From Bacillota bacterium (GTDB lineage Bacteria > Bacillota_I > Bacilli_A > Erysipelotrichales > Erysipelotrichaceae): 5,017 nt of DNA. A model generated the notes under the pieces. It had not been told where the DNA came from and did not search any database. It saw nothing but the letters and a program-made list of their open reading frames with translations. The stretch is from the NCBI GenBank assembly GCA_023387245.1, contig JAEWIH010000067.1:1-5017 (forward strand). The letters are read 5' to 3'. Position 1 is the stretch's first letter. Each line of letters begins with the position of its first letter. A program made the translations under genes and the position numbers. Shown piece after piece: positions 1 through 4,407 of this stretch.

Positions 1-329
1 TTATAAATATAACCGCCGTTCTTTCTTATACTTGGTAACACTTCACTGGTTACCCAATGCTTAAATTTTTTAGCATTTTCTAACTTGCTTGAAAAAATTA
101 AGCTATATAATCCGCTCTCGTTAATCAACCACCCACCACGTTGCCCTAAACTCAACGCCGTTTTGTCGTTGAGTTTATCTTCAGTATCAACATGCATAGC
201 AATTGCTTTGTTTGTGTCAACATACCCCAATATTTCAGCAACATCTTTTCCCACGAAATATGGATTGCCATTAATTAGTGTTGTTCTTACTTCGTAATTT
301 TCAAAATTAAAAATTTGAATACCGTCCAT
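1..329 (-). CDS. Phage antirepressor, BRO-N domain protein (partial, C-terminus beyond left edge)
   Basis: The leftward frame from ATG at 329 is open to the window edge and gives 109 residues without a stop, so the gene is cut by the window and not necessarily truncated. It shows a nearly complete BRO-N domain. FVGKDVAEILGY (about residues 25-36) is the usual early motif. WLINESGLYSLIFSSKLENA (about 68-87) and WVTSEVLPSIRKNGGYIY (92-109) are the hallmark central and C-terminal motifs. Proteins of this family bind DNA or the repressor and help phage leave lysogeny; many carry a second KilA-C or ANT domain, which would lie outside the window. A purine-rich ribosome binding site (GAAAGAGGTG) precedes the ATG. 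It lies last in the visible leftward early region, so it is probably made from the leftward promoter near 1582. The family call is firm; the antirepressor role is inferred from family and position. Confidence 0.93.
   Translation of the reverse strand, partial: MDGIQIFNFENYEVRTTLINGNPYFVGKDVAEILGYVDTNKAIAMHVDTEDKLNDKTALSLGQRGGWLINESGLYSLIFSSKLENAKKFKHWVTSEVLPSIRKNGGYIY
147..177. repeat. Perfect 11-bp inverted repeat inside the antirepressor gene
   Basis: TAAACTCAACG at 147-157 is the exact reverse complement of CGTTGAGTTTA at 167-177, with a 9-base loop. Neither strand has a T run after it, so it is not an intrinsic terminator. The right arm includes TTGTCGT (163-169), which is also the left half of the repressor operator at 1534-1550. 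It may be an mRNA hairpin or a protein-binding site; the sequence alone does not decide. Confidence 0.6.
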
Positions 330-411
330 TTTTGACACCTCTCTTTCCTCTGATCATAAATCTTTTAGCTTTTTGTATTTTTGCCTACTATCTATTTTTT
401 GTTTTTTGTTT

Positions 412-453
412 TTTTGCCCCAGTGATATAATATTTATTAAGAAAGGGGCAAAA
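412..453. repeat. 9-bp perfect inverted repeat enclosing the promoter and ribosome binding site of the 59-aa gene
   Basis: TTTTGCCCC (412-420) and GGGGCAAAA (445-453) are exact reverse complements, 33 bp apart start to start, about three helical turns. The right arm contains the GGGG of the ribosome binding site of the gene at 457, and the loop holds its -10 box. As DNA it could be a split operator. In any rightward RNA started further left, it would hide the ribosome binding site. In leftward read-through RNA it would form a hairpin without a T tract. Confidence 0.6.
423..431 (+). promoter_or_regulatory. Extended -10 promoter of the 59-aa gene
   Basis: TGATATAAT is a perfect TGn plus TATAAT extended -10 element. 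The -35 region is only a T-rich tract (TTTTTG at 403-408, 17-bp spacer), which an extended -10 can tolerate. Initiation near 438 would give a leader of about 20 nt with the ribosome binding site GAAAGGGG. Confidence 0.65.
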
Positions 454-456
454 CAC

Positions 457-636
457 ATGAACGATAAAAAGTTGCATGAATTGGCAATTGCATATGCTCA
501 AGTCAAACTATTATTAAGCCACAAAGAGCTTGAAAAAAGTGGTGATAATAATAGCAGTGAAGAAATAAGACTTTTTGCAAAGTATTACCAATTCGCTTTA
601 GAAAATCTTGAGAATGAATATGATAGTATAGGCTAA
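457..636 (+). CDS. Small phage protein of unknown function (59 aa)
   Basis: Not recognised as a named family. The chosen start is the ATG after GAAAGGGG with a good spacing; an upstream in-frame ATG at 373 would place the promoter inside the gene and adds a low-complexity F/L/I-rich stretch, so it was not used. The 59-residue protein is hydrophilic and probably helical (MNDKKLHELAIAYAQVKLLL, then an acidic, Asn/Ser-rich turn and RLFAKYYQFALENLENEYD). It has no signal peptide or membrane segment. It is the only rightward gene in the leftward early region, has its own extended -10 promoter, and its TAA overlaps the stop codon of the convergent 63-aa gene. Leftward early transcription would therefore be antisense to it. 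That arrangement suggests expression at a different time from the early operon, perhaps in the lysogen; the function is unknown. Confidence 0.72.
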   Translation: MNDKKLHELAIAYAQVKLLLSHKELEKSGDNNSSEEIRLFAKYYQFALENLENEYDSIG

Positions 637-663
637 ATCTTTTCACTCATAGCCTGTTCTATC
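622..663. repeat. Imperfect hairpin across the overlapping convergent stop codons
   Basis: AGGCTA (630-635) pairs with TAGCCT (650-655), and GATAG (622-626) pairs with CTATC (659-663) across a 3x3 internal loop. There is no T run on either side, so it is a weak terminator candidate. It may instead protect the 3' ends of both convergent messages. Confidence 0.35.
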
Positions 664-824
664 GCTTCACTCTTAATACAATTAGCTGTTAATCTTAATA
701 ATTTCACAGCTTCATCAACAGACAGTTCTTTAGATTTTAACCAATCAACCAATTCAAATCTAAGTTCTGTCTTTTCTTGTGGAAAATCCATTAATACTAT
801 TTTTTTATTTTTGTTAAGTTCCAT
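633..824 (-). CDS. Small phage early protein of unknown function (63 aa)
   Basis: Not recognised. The start is the ATG at 824 (MELNKNKKIVLMDF), because the near-consensus ribosome binding site AGAGAGGTGA lies 6 nt before it. A GTG three codons upstream lies within that ribosome binding site and cannot be the start. The product is a soluble, charged, mainly helical protein (DWLKSKELSVDEAVKLLRLTA in the middle), without Cys pairs, signal peptide or membrane segment. It lies downstream of the HTH gene in the same direction, so it is probably in the same early transcript from the leftward promoter. Its TAG shares bases with the TAA of the opposing 59-aa gene. Position and size resemble the short regulators that follow cro in Gram-positive phages, but no fold or motif proves this. 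Confidence 0.72.
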   Translation of the reverse strand: MELNKNKKIVLMDFPQEKTELRFELVDWLKSKELSVDEAVKLLRLTANCIKSEAIEQAMSEKI

Positions 825-841
825 ATTTATCACCTCTCTTT

Positions 842-860
842 ACCTCGCAATAACCTCGCA
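842..860. repeat. 8-bp direct repeat with 11-bp period before the 63-aa gene
   Basis: ACCTCGCA occurs at 842-849 and again at 853-860, one helical turn apart, in the ~85-bp gap between the HTH gene and the 63-aa gene. It could be a paired protein-binding site; chance is not excluded. Confidence 0.35.
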
Positions 861-861
861 T

Positions 862-894
862 TTATTCCCGAACTTCCACAAATTCATCAGTCAT
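862..894 (-). CDS. Possible 10-codon mini-ORF (MTDEFVEVRE)
   Basis: An ATG at 894 follows GGAG with a proper spacing, 15 nt after the stop codon of the HTH gene, and ends in TAA after ten codons. The same frame restarts at once with ATG and runs 15 more codons (MRGYCEVKRGDKYGT) to a stop. It could be a leader peptide, a translational coupling device or the remains of a broken gene. Evidence is limited to the ribosome binding site and placement. Confidence 0.2.
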   Translation of the reverse strand: MTDEFVEVRE

Positions 895-909
895 GTTTAC
901 CGCTCCGAT

Positions 910-1512
910 TTAACTTTCTTGTTTTAACTCTTTTAACTTTCTTAACAACCCCTCAAATTCCCAGTTAACACACAACGCCACAACATCCGTTAATCTATCT
1001 AGCGATATATTGTCGATGTACTCCTTCAACCACTCTTTAGCCTCTTCTTTGTTTTCTGATTTCAGTATGCTTATCCCTTTTCCAATTAGTTTTGTAATCT
1101 TTTTTGATGGGTCTTTAAGTTCTAGGATGATACAAAGTCCCATAATCTCAACTAAGCTATCTTCCGATGTAATGTTGATGTACTCCATCACCCATTCTTT
1201 AGCCTCGTTTCCTCTGTTTGCTGATTTTGATATTTCATACCCTTTGAAAAGTAGTTTTGTTTTCTCACTCATGTTGTTCGGTTCCTTTCTTATTTTTGCC
1301 GTGTTACGACAAATTAAAATTAAAAAAATATTCAACGGTTCGTTTAAGTCTAGCTCTTTTATTAGCTTTTCTATTTCAGCGCGGTTAAACTCCGATTTAC
1401 CGTTTATTTTACGATAATATGCTGTGGGACTTATCCCTATTTTTTTAGATAGTTCTTCAACTGAAAGCTCTTTTATCTTTCTGTGATATTCAAGCTTGTG
1501 TTTATTTATCAT
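910..1512 (-). CDS. Cro-like HTH regulator fused to a duplicated C-terminal domain (200 aa)
   Basis: The start ATG follows AAAGGAGAGG at good spacing. Residues 5-64 are a small XRE/Cro-type DNA-binding domain: VEELSKKIGISPTAYYRKING is the helix-turn-helix, and AEIEKLIKELDLNEPLNIF closes the fold as in stand-alone phage Cro-like proteins of about 65-70 residues. Residues 65-80 (ILICRNTAKIRKEPNN) look like translated spacer. From Met81 the protein consists of two copies of one unit (about 84-134 and 139-188), sharing EAKEWxxEYI and an LCxxxE motif; I do not recognise this unit. It is the first gene of the leftward early operon, divergent from the repressor, the place of cro. A 7-T run at codons 62-64 and a second ribosome binding site before Met81 suggest two ancestral genes joined by a one-base change, or recoding. 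The HTH call is firm; whether the full 200-aa protein is the main product is uncertain. Confidence 0.8.
   Translation of the reverse strand: MINKHKLEYHRKIKELSVEELSKKIGISPTAYYRKINGKSEFNRAEIEKLIKELDLNEPLNIFLILICRNTAKIRKEPNNMSEKTKLLFKGYEISKSANRGNEAKEWVMEYINITSEDSLVEIMGLCIILELKDPSKKITKLIGKGISILKSENKEEAKEWLKEYIDNISLDRLTDVVALCVNWEFEGLLRKLKELKQES
949..1263 (-). repeat. Tandem duplication of a ~160-bp coding unit (949-1098 and 1111-1263)
   Basis: The two halves of the C-terminal part of the HTH fusion protein are copies of each other. At the DNA level, 1015-1044 and 1177-1206 match at 27 of 30 positions, offset by 162 bp (54 codons). In protein, TKL, KG, EAKEW, EYI and LC recur in the same order, with one single-residue gap. 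The high DNA match around EAKEW points to a fairly recent duplication or local gene conversion, since flanking parts of the unit are more diverged. Confidence 0.85.
1272..1288 (-). promoter_or_regulatory. Internal ribosome binding site and start codon for the duplicated domain
   Basis: AAAGGA (1288-1283) lies 10 nt before an in-frame ATG at 1272 that would give a 120-residue protein made only of the duplicated unit. The site falls in the linker between the HTH part and the first repeat, where a separate gene would be expected to begin. This supports separate translation of the C-terminal half. Confidence 0.45.
1296..1312. promoter_or_regulatory. Distal operator-like site in the HTH gene
   Basis: Read leftward this is TTGTCGTAACACGGCAA, arms of 5 bp with a 7-bp spacer, the same geometry as the operator at 1534-1550 (TTGTCGTTTAAGGACAA) and identical at 12 of 17 positions. 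It lies in the presumed former intergenic stretch at the fusion joint, about 237 bp from the promoter-proximal site. The spacing would allow DNA looping by a CI-type repressor. Confidence 0.45.
1321..1328 (-). other. Slippery T7 run at the end of the HTH domain (T_TTT_TTA in frame)
   Basis: Codons 62-64 read ATT TTT TTA, so the in-frame heptamer T TTT TTA matches the X XXY YYZ form of -1 frameshift sites. A -1 slip, or one added T, ends translation at the TAA at 1306-1304 after about 69 residues; loss of one T gives TAA immediately after NIF. Any slip therefore yields an HTH-only protein of ordinary Cro size, while exact reading yields the fusion. Homopolymer sequencing error is a simple alternative. 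Confidence 0.5.
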
Positions 1513-1531
1513 TCGCCTCTCCTTTCTTATT

Positions 1532-1550
1532 ATTGTCGTTTAAGGACAAT
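1532..1550. promoter_or_regulatory. Main palindromic operator of the lysogeny switch
   Basis: ATTGTC (1532-1537) and GACAAT (1545-1550) are perfect inverted arms with a 7-bp spacer. The site covers the expected start point of the leftward promoter, about at 1547, just before the HTH gene, so a bound dimer would block that promoter. It is probably an operator of the CI-type repressor and perhaps also of the Cro-like protein. Confidence 0.7.
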
Positions 1551-1553
1551 TAC

Positions 1554-1582
1554 ATAATATCACCCACCTCTGTCGTTGTCAA
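1554..1582 (-). promoter_or_regulatory. Leftward early promoter (PL-like)
   Basis: On the minus strand, a consensus -35 TTGACA (1582-1577) is followed by a 17-bp spacer and TATTAT (1559-1554), with an extended TGA just before the -10. This is the strongest promoter in the window. It should drive the HTH gene and the leftward genes after it. The -35 overlaps the operator-like GTTGTCAAC, and the start point overlaps the main operator, consistent with tight repression. Confidence 0.8.
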
Positions 1583-1583
1583 C
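1571..1583. promoter_or_regulatory. Operator half-site cluster over the leftward -35
   Basis: TGTCGTTGTCAAC holds two overlapping TGTC cores and the short palindrome GTTG-T-CAAC. It shares TGTCGT with the main operator but lacks a matching right arm at the same spacing. It overlaps the -35 of the leftward promoter. Confidence 0.4.
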
Positions 1584-1629
1584 ATTTTTTTGTTATTTTT
1601 AGAAAAAAATTTTTATTTTTAATTTTTTA

Positions 1630-1659
1630 TTGTCAAAATTAGCTAAAAGCAGTTATAAT
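1630..1659 (+). promoter_or_regulatory. Rightward repressor promoter with overlapping operator half-site
   Basis: TTGTCA (1630-1635, one mismatch to consensus), an 18-bp spacer and a perfect TATAAT (1654-1659) precede the repressor gene; the leader is about 22 nt. The -35 is part of ATTGTC (1629-1634), the same arm as in the main operator, so the repressor may control its own promoter. A 10-bp palindrome ATACATGTAT (1660-1669) covers the expected start point and could be a second protein's site. Confidence 0.7.
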
Positions 1660-1687
1660 ATACATGTATTAAAAAGGAGATATATCT

Positions 1688-2320
1688 ATGTTAGATAACA
1701 TGAGTATAAGATTAAAACAATTAAGAAAAAGGCGCGGCATGACACTTCAACAAGTCGCTGATATTGTTGGCGTTGGGTTTAGTACTGTTAGAAAATGGGA
1801 GGTTGGCGATATCCAAAATATTAAACGCGATAAAATCGCACTACTAGCCAAAGCCCTACACACTTCACCCGCTTACCTCATGGGTTGGGAAGATGAGCCG
1901 ATTGAATTACAGTTCCAAAACATAAAACAAGCAACAAAAAACACGCTCCCCATATTAGGAAGCGTTGCATGTGGTGAGCCAATATTTAAACCAGCGCAAG
2001 AGCTTTATGTTGAATGTGTTGACGATATAACGGCCGATTTTGCTCTATTCGCTCAAGGTGATAGCATGATCAATGCTAATATACATGATGGCGATGTAGT
2101 TTTTGTTAAAAAGTGTGATATGGTGGATAATGGGCAAATAGCTGTTGTTATTATCGACGATGAAGCCACATTAAAGCGAGTTTACTATAATAAAGAAAAA
2201 CAACAATTAATACTACATTCAGAAAACCCCAACTATCAACCATTGATCTACATAAATGAACAACTAGAAAATATTAGAATAATTGGGCGTGCTGTATTTG
2301 TACAATCGTTAATACAATAA
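1688..2320 (+). CDS. CI-type phage repressor, HTH plus S24 (LexA-like) self-cleaving peptidase
   Basis: This 210-residue protein keeps the prophage silent by binding operators in the adjacent switch. Residues 6-66 are an XRE HTH domain (MTLQQVADIVGVGFSTVRKW is helices 2-3). A short linker leads to the S24 domain: the cleavage region GSVACGEP (91-98) has the scissile bond Cys95-Gly96, the Cys-Gly type seen in UmuD. The catalytic dyad is Ser126 in GDSM and Lys163 in ATLKRV. All parts needed for RecA-stimulated self-cleavage are present, so DNA damage should induce the element. The start follows AAGGAG with 8 nt spacing; a second ATG at 1700 lacks its own ribosome binding site. The gene ends just before a bidirectional terminator. 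Family and role are secure from motifs and from its place opposite a Cro-like gene. Confidence 0.95.
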   Translation: MLDNMSIRLKQLRKRRGMTLQQVADIVGVGFSTVRKWEVGDIQNIKRDKIALLAKALHTSPAYLMGWEDEPIELQFQNIKQATKNTLPILGSVACGEPIFKPAQELYVECVDDITADFALFAQGDSMINANIHDGDVVFVKKCDMVDNGQIAVVIIDDEATLKRVYYNKEKQQLILHSENPNYQPLIYINEQLENIRIIGRAVFVQSLIQ

Positions 2321-2351
2321 AAAAGAAGATGATTACAAACCATCTTCAATT
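2319..2351. terminator. Bidirectional intrinsic terminator between convergent repressor and SHOCT genes
   Basis: GAAGATG (2325-2331) pairs with CATCTTC (2341-2347) around a 9-base loop. For leftward transcription the stem is followed by six T (2324-2319), placing a good terminator 9 nt after the stop codon of the SHOCT gene. For rightward transcription the following AATTTATTTTT is a weaker T-rich tract that would end the repressor message. Confidence 0.75.
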
Positions 2352-2356
2352 TATTT

Positions 2357-3193
2357 TTATAAGCCAAGCAATTCTTTCTTCTTAGAGTTGAACTCTTCTT
2401 GAGTGATAATTCCCTCATCAAGAAGTTGCTTAAATTTTCTGATTTCATCAATAGCTGATGTCGTTTGAGTATTTGTTTGAGAGTTGCTAGAATTATTCAT
2501 TTTATCTTTTAATTTGTCAAATTCTTCGTTAAGCGCTTTATTTACATTTTGTGAATATTTATTATCAAGGCCAACACTAAATGTTTCTTTGTAGGTATCG
2601 ATGGTAATTATCCCCTGTAACAACCTTTTTTGATAAGTTATATCGTTGATATTTTCAATTTTAATAGATTTAAAATTTTCGCCTGTTAATTTCCATTGAC
2701 CCATTATTATTCTTTTGTTAGTAAGAGCATAAGCATAAGTATATTCATGTGAAGCGACTTTCTTCATATTATGCCATCCAATAAAAGTCATGATTGGCGT
2801 TTCATTAGGTAATAAATTTTTGGCTAAAACCTCAAAATGTTTTTTACCAGTCGACTTCAAAAAGCCAACCCCAAAACCATGTTCAAGTGAATAGTCATAC
2901 ATTCCTTGACCTGTTCGCATTGGGTTTTCAATCGCTTCACGCTTACGTTTTTCAACAACATCAGCAAATTTCTTTTCAATAAATTTAATTGCTTCCATCG
3001 CTCTTTCTTTGTCTTTTTGAGCAAAAGTCAAATAGTAACTAGTTCCGTTCGCTTTTACCACTCCAGAATTATTCCATTTAGTGAATTTAAAAGACTCAAA
3101 ATCATCATACAGAATAGACGACTTTCCTACAGTAACCATCTCATCAGTAACAGTCCATTCTGGACATAACCACGCTTTAAAAGTTTCATTCAT
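2357..3193 (-). CDS. PH-like and SHOCT domain protein, candidate superinfection-exclusion or cargo gene (278 aa)
   Basis: There is no signal peptide, lipobox or membrane segment, so it is cytoplasmic. Residues about 12-80 look like a small PH-like fold (ILYDDFESFKFTKW, then strands and a long helix). About 118-226 is a bacterial PH domain of the YokE type (LLPNETPIMTFIGWHN, YALTNKRIIMGQW, IKIENINDITYQ). An Asn/Ser/Thr-rich linker (232-246) leads to a C-terminal SHOCT motif (247-278: IRKFKQLLDEGIITQEEF, ending KKKELLGL), usually an oligomerisation or targeting helical hairpin. The ATG follows AAGGGGG. It faces the repressor and diverges from the integrase, in the interval where temperate phages carry genes expressed in the lysogen, such as superinfection exclusion. 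The domains are visible; the protective role is only inferred from location. YokE itself is encoded in the SPbeta prophage. Confidence 0.88.
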   Translation of the reverse strand: MNETFKAWLCPEWTVTDEMVTVGKSSILYDDFESFKFTKWNNSGVVKANGTSYYLTFAQKDKERAMEAIKFIEKKFADVVEKRKREAIENPMRTGQGMYDYSLEHGFGVGFLKSTGKKHFEVLAKNLLPNETPIMTFIGWHNMKKVASHEYTYAYALTNKRIIMGQWKLTGENFKSIKIENINDITYQKRLLQGIITIDTYKETFSVGLDNKYSQNVNKALNEEFDKLKDKMNNSSNSQTNTQTTSAIDEIRKFKQLLDEGIITQEEFNSKKKELLGL

Positions 3194-3280
3194 TTTTTAG
3201 GCCCCCTTACATACAATTTTACATAAAAAAAATAAAGAAATCCAGCAAATAAAACAAATAAAAAGAAAGGAGCAAAAATT
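3194..3280. promoter_or_regulatory. Divergent intergenic region between SHOCT gene and integrase
   Basis: This A-rich 87-bp spacer must hold promoters for both genes, but neither is clear. Leftward, TAAAAT (3221-3216) is a possible -10 without a convincing -35. Rightward, no consensus pair is seen; the integrase ribosome binding site AAAGGAG (3266-3272) is strong. TTACATA occurs twice (3207-3213 and 3219-3225), 12 bp apart, and again at 1550-1556 near the leftward promoter. Confidence 0.3.
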
Positions 3281-4276
3281 ATGCGACTACCTAACGGCTA
3301 TGGATCAGTTACAAAATTATCTGGAAAAAGACGGAATCCTTACCAGGTAAAAAAAACAATTGGATGGACTGACAAGGGCTATCCAAAATATTTAATTATT
3401 GGTTACTTCCCTACCAGAAAAGAAGCACTAGCAAAATTAGCTGAATATAATTCAAACCCCTATAATCTTGAAGCAAATAATTATACGGTTGAGGATGTTT
3501 GGCAATTATTTTATAAAAATAACAGCATAGCAAACTCAACTTTAACAGTATATAAAAGCAGGTATAAAAATTTTTTTGGAAGCATTAAAAATGTTGAATA
3601 TAAAAATATTAGAGCTTATCATATTGAAGAAATAATGAAAGGTGCTACACTCTCCGACAAAATCGGTATAAAAACAGTTTTCAAAGCACTAGATAAAACC
3701 GCTTTAAAATTAGATATTATTAATAAGGCTTATTCAAGTTTAATTCAGGTAAGTGGATATCAAGCAAAACAAAAAACAATCTTTACACATGAAGAGGTTG
3801 AAAAAATTTATAATAACCGTCATTTGCCTGATATGGATATACCACTAATATTATTATACACAGGCATGAGAATTGGAGAATTGACACAACTTAAAATTGA
3901 TGATGTAGATTTTAAAGAAAAAATAATTATAATACGCCATTCTAAGACAAAAGCAGGAACAGGCAGACAAATACCCATCCACGACAAAATCATTGAAATA
4001 TTAAGAGAAAAAGCGCAAAATACAAGCGATTATTTTTACTTTGGCCACACTAATTATTATTTATATTATAAATTTAAACAGGCATTAGAAAAATTAAATA
4101 TTAACCACCACCCTCACGAGTGTCGCCACACGTTCAGAAGCAGACTAGACGAGGCTAACGCAAATAAAAAATGTATAGATTTGTTAATGGGGCATAAATC
4201 TTCCGATGTTGGCACTCAAGTTTATACACATAAAAATATAGATGATTTACGCAAAACTATAGAATTATTAAAATAA
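3281..4276 (+). CDS. int: Tyrosine recombinase, phage-type integrase
   Basis: The protein (331 aa) catalyses site-specific integration and excision of the element. Residues 1-60 form the N-terminal arm-binding domain of AP2-like Gram-positive integrases (NGYGSVTKLSGKRRNPYQVK, then the GYFPTRKEALAKLAEYN helix). About 68-155 is the core-binding SAM-like domain. The catalytic domain (165-331) has the full set: Arg197 in TGMRIGEL, Lys222 or Lys224 in SKTKAGTGRQIPI, His279 and Arg282 in HECR, His305 in LLMGH, and nucleophile Tyr315 in TQVYTH. It is somewhat short for this group (often 370-390 residues), but no catalytic piece is missing. The ATG lies 8 nt after AAAGGAG. It lies at the end of the element beside host DNA, as usual for int next to its attachment site. 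An excisionase is not visible in this window. Confidence 0.96.
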   Translation: MRLPNGYGSVTKLSGKRRNPYQVKKTIGWTDKGYPKYLIIGYFPTRKEALAKLAEYNSNPYNLEANNYTVEDVWQLFYKNNSIANSTLTVYKSRYKNFFGSIKNVEYKNIRAYHIEEIMKGATLSDKIGIKTVFKALDKTALKLDIINKAYSSLIQVSGYQAKQKTIFTHEEVEKIYNNRHLPDMDIPLILLYTGMRIGELTQLKIDDVDFKEKIIIIRHSKTKAGTGRQIPIHDKIIEILREKAQNTSDYFYFGHTNYYLYYKFKQALEKLNINHHPHECRHTFRSRLDEANANKKCIDLLMGHKSSDVGTQVYTHKNIDDLRKTIELLK

Positions 4277-4386
4277 TTTTTTAAAATATTTTTTTAAAAA
4301 ATAAATTTATTAGTAACATACTAGTGACAAAAGCCGCTAAAAAGCCTTTATTTAAAGGGTGTTGAATTATTATTAACAATAAAATG
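4277..4386. other. Probable attachment-site region and element-host boundary
   Basis: The spacer between the integrase and the host methyltransferase is non-coding. It starts with long A/T tracts and a perfect palindrome AATAAATTTATT (4300-4311). Then come two near-identical direct repeats, TAGTAACA (4311-4318) and TAGTGACA (4322-4329), 11 bp apart, which resemble integrase arm-type sites. A small hairpin CCTTT-ATTT-AAAGG lies at 4345-4358. The att core should lie here, but it cannot be delimited without the other end of the element or an empty host site. Confidence 0.5.
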
Positions 4387-4407
4387 AAAAATAACCAAGT
4401 TATTTTT
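4387..4407 (-). terminator. AT-rich intrinsic terminator of the methyltransferase gene
   Basis: AAAAATAAC (4387-4395) and GTTATTTTT (4399-4407) form a 9-bp stem with a 3-base loop. The stem overlaps the stop codon; the leftward sequence after it is CATTTTATTG. Only two G-C type pairs support the stem, so termination may be partial. Confidence 0.45.

Noticed and set aside
85..297. Rightward 70-codon open frame
   Set aside because: It is antisense to the well-supported BRO-N gene, lacks a ribosome binding site and is low-complexity Ser/Leu-rich.
373..456. N-terminal extension of the 59-aa gene from an upstream ATG
   Set aside because: It would contain the extended -10 promoter, encodes an F/L/I/C-rich T-tract translation, and has no ribosome binding site; the ATG at 457 has one.
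825..833. GTG start three codons upstream for the 63-aa gene
   Set aside because: The GTG is part of the ribosome binding site AGAGAGGTGA that serves the ATG at 824.
817..861. Toxin-like reading MRGYCEVKRGDKYGT resembling the start of MazF (VKRGDI)
   Set aside because: It is only 15 codons and its VKRGD arises from translating the ribosome binding site of the 63-aa gene; no MazF body follows.
1010..1417. Rightward 135-codon open frame
   Set aside because: It lies wholly antisense to the HTH-repeat gene, is Ser/Phe/Ile-rich, and has no ribosome binding site.
2248..2451. Leftward 67-codon open frame
   Set aside because: It overlaps the repressor end, the terminator hairpin and the SHOCT gene end in another frame; it is a shadow.
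2906..3169. Rightward 87-codon open frame
   Set aside because: It is antisense to the PH-like/SHOCT gene, rich in Phe and Ser, without a ribosome binding site.
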